NCBI GenBank assembly: GCA_041483175.1
Contig: JBGPFD010000193.1
Coordinates: 1 to 6,534 of the forward strand
Length of the DNA: 6,534 nucleotides
Direction of reading: 5' to 3'
From: Gp7-AA10 sp041483175
GTDB taxonomy: Bacteria > Acidobacteriota > Thermoanaerobaculia > Gp7-AA8
In this document: piece after piece, positions 5,814 through 6,534 of the stretch
How positions within the stretch are numbered: the stretch's first letter is position 1
Layout of the letters: every line of letters begins with the position of its first letter
The notes under the pieces: model-generated
Databases searched by the model: none
What the model was told of the DNA's origin: nothing
The model's input: only the letters and a program-made list of their open reading frames with translations
Made by a program: the position numbers and the translations under genes

Positions 5814-6284
5814 GTGAGCGTCCTCAGAGAAATCAAACAGCGCAAGCCGTTCGGCTCCCACGGCGAGGAGGCCCTGGTCACCCTCCTGCGGACCACCGAC
5901 GTCGTCCGCCGCCACCTCGGCGACGTCGTCGAACCGCACGGAATCACCATGCAGCAGTACAACGTTCTGCGCATCCTGCGCGGCGCCGGCCCTGACGGCC
6001 TTCCCACTCTGGAGATCGCCGCCCGCATGCTCGAGCACACCCCCGGAATCACCCGCCTCATCGACCGCCTGGAATCGAAAAATCTCGTCGCCCGCCAGCG
6101 CTCGTCGGACGACCGCCGCTGCGTCTACTGCCACATCACCGCGGCCGGACTGCAGCTTCTGGTGGCCCTCGACGCGCCGCTCCGCGGGGCCGCCGATCAC
6201 GCATTCCACGTTCTCAAGAAACGGGAGCTCGCCCAGATTGTCGACTGTCTCGACCGCCTGCGCGAAGGGCTCCGTAAGAAATAA
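5814..6284 (+). CDS. MarR-family winged-helix transcriptional repressor
   Basis: This encodes 156 aa from a GTG start. The layout is that of MarR proteins: an N-terminal dimerisation helix (EEALVTLLRTTDVVRRHLGD, 18-37), the GITMQQYNVLRIL helix (43-55), helix-turn-helix with LEIAARML (66-73) and recognition helix TPGITRLIDRLESKNLVARQ (76-95), a wing with SSDDRR (97-102) and IT (108-109), and C-terminal dimerisation helices. Length is typical for the family. It probably binds the inverted repeat upstream and represses itself and the yceI-type gene 13 bp downstream until a ligand, often a phenolic or an oxidant, releases it. The ligand cannot be read from sequence. Odd points are C103-x-x-C106 inside the wing plus C145, and the lack of any ribosome binding site before the GTG. 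Start chosen because no other in-frame start precedes the conserved N-terminal helix. Confidence 0.93.
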   Translation: MSVLREIKQRKPFGSHGEEALVTLLRTTDVVRRHLGDVVEPHGITMQQYNVLRILRGAGPDGLPTLEIAARMLEHTPGITRLIDRLESKNLVARQRSSDDRRCVYCHITAAGLQLLVALDAPLRGAADHAFHVLKKRELAQIVDCLDRLREGLRKK

Positions 6285-6290
6285 GGAGGA
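6282..6290 (+). promoter_or_regulatory. Full-strength ribosome binding site of the yceI gene
   Basis: TAAGGAGGA matches the 16S 3' end complement over eight or nine bases and lies seven bases before ATG 6298. Its TAA is also the stop codon of the MarR gene, so termination and re-initiation could be coupled. It is by far the strongest ribosome binding site in the window. Confidence 0.85.
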
Positions 6291-6297
6291 ATCGTTT

Positions 6298-6534
6298 ATG
6301 AAGTCCATTCTCACCACCATCGCAGCGGTCCTGGTCGCTGCCAGCGCCGTTGCGGCAGACACATTCGTCGTCGACAAGAACCATTCAGAGGCAACGTTCC
6401 AGATCCGCCACCTGGTCAGCAAGGTCAGCGGTCGATTCGACGATTTCACCGGCGTGGTGGTCATTGATCGCGCCAATCCGGCCGCCTCGTCGGTCGAGTT
6501 CACCATCAAGACCGCCTCGGTCAACACCGGTGTC
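6298..6534 (+). CDS. YceI-family periplasmic protein (3' partial)
   Basis: The first 79 codons are present; the window ends inside the gene. The product starts with a signal peptide, MKSILTTIAAVLVAASAVAA, probably cleaved after A20. The mature part begins DTFVVDKNHSEATFQIRHLV, followed by SKVSGRFDDFTGVVVID and SVEFTIKTASVNTGV, the typical opening strands of the YceI lipocalin-like barrel. YceI proteins bind polyisoprenoids or similar long-chain lipids in a hydrophobic pocket; their physiological role is often linked to envelope or acid/oxidative stress. A full family member is about 190 aa, so roughly 110 residues lie beyond the edge. It is the second gene of an operon with the MarR regulator. 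Confidence 0.93.
   Translation, partial: MKSILTTIAAVLVAASAVAADTFVVDKNHSEATFQIRHLVSKVSGRFDDFTGVVVIDRANPAASSVEFTIKTASVNTGV

Noticed and set aside
5784..6527. Minus-strand open frame (247 codons) opposite marR and yceI
   Set aside because: It crosses two well-supported genes and their intergenic signals and has no recognisable motif. It is a shadow of GC-rich codon use.
1..6534. Defence system, CRISPR array, phage or transposon cargo
   Set aside because: No spaced direct repeats, nuclease, helicase, integrase, transposase or toxin-antitoxin motifs were found. The genes are envelope, isoprenoid and regulatory functions.

Overview
The window is GC-rich (by eye above 60%) and densely coding, with short intergenic gaps. 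It looks like ordinary chromosome of a free-living Gram-negative bacterium. Three things suggest Acidobacteriota or a similar deep-branching phylum: a DUF4388 (PATAN)/J-like/TPR protein, an outer-membrane lipoprotein of the LolB type behind a secreted TPR protein, and a dispersed palindromic repeat next to the lipoprotein gene. This placement is inference from gene types, not a phylogeny. I saw no tRNA, rRNA, CRISPR array, transposase or phage gene.

Left part (1-2211): the window opens with the C-terminal end of an unidentified + strand gene (stop 161-163). A small uncharacterised + strand protein follows (185-661). Its 3' end overlaps by 68 bp the 3' end of a large convergent gene (2039-594, minus), which encodes a probably cytosolic scaffold: DUF4388, a winged-helix-like middle, a J-like segment lacking HPD, and three TPRs. 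A 172-bp divergent intergenic region separates this gene from the central operon.

Central operon (2212-5757, plus): a secreted superhelical TPR protein, a LolB-like lipoprotein and IspE (MEP-pathway kinase). From memory, this is the order seen around lolB-ispE in pseudomonads (a PA4667-type TPR protein, then lolB, then ispE), so it seems to be a conserved envelope/isoprenoid neighbourhood. Two unusual cis elements interrupt it. A ~130-bp palindromic repeat forms the start region of the lipoprotein gene. A perfect 8-bp GC hairpin sits on the ispE start codon, 2 bp after the lolB stop.

Right part (5758-6534, plus): a MarR-family repressor gene and a downstream YceI-family periplasmic protein gene (cut by the window end) form a tight two-gene operon. 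The intergenic gap before marR holds a perfect 11-bp inverted repeat that contains the predicted -35 box, a good candidate for an autoregulatory operator. The predicted transcript starts almost at the GTG codon, while yceI has a full-strength Shine-Dalgarno sequence.

No clearly new multi-gene system is visible. The items most worth following up are regulatory or structural: the repeat that supplies the lipoprotein start, the ispE start-codon hairpin, the marR operator/promoter, the J-like segment without HPD, and the overprinted convergent 3' ends.
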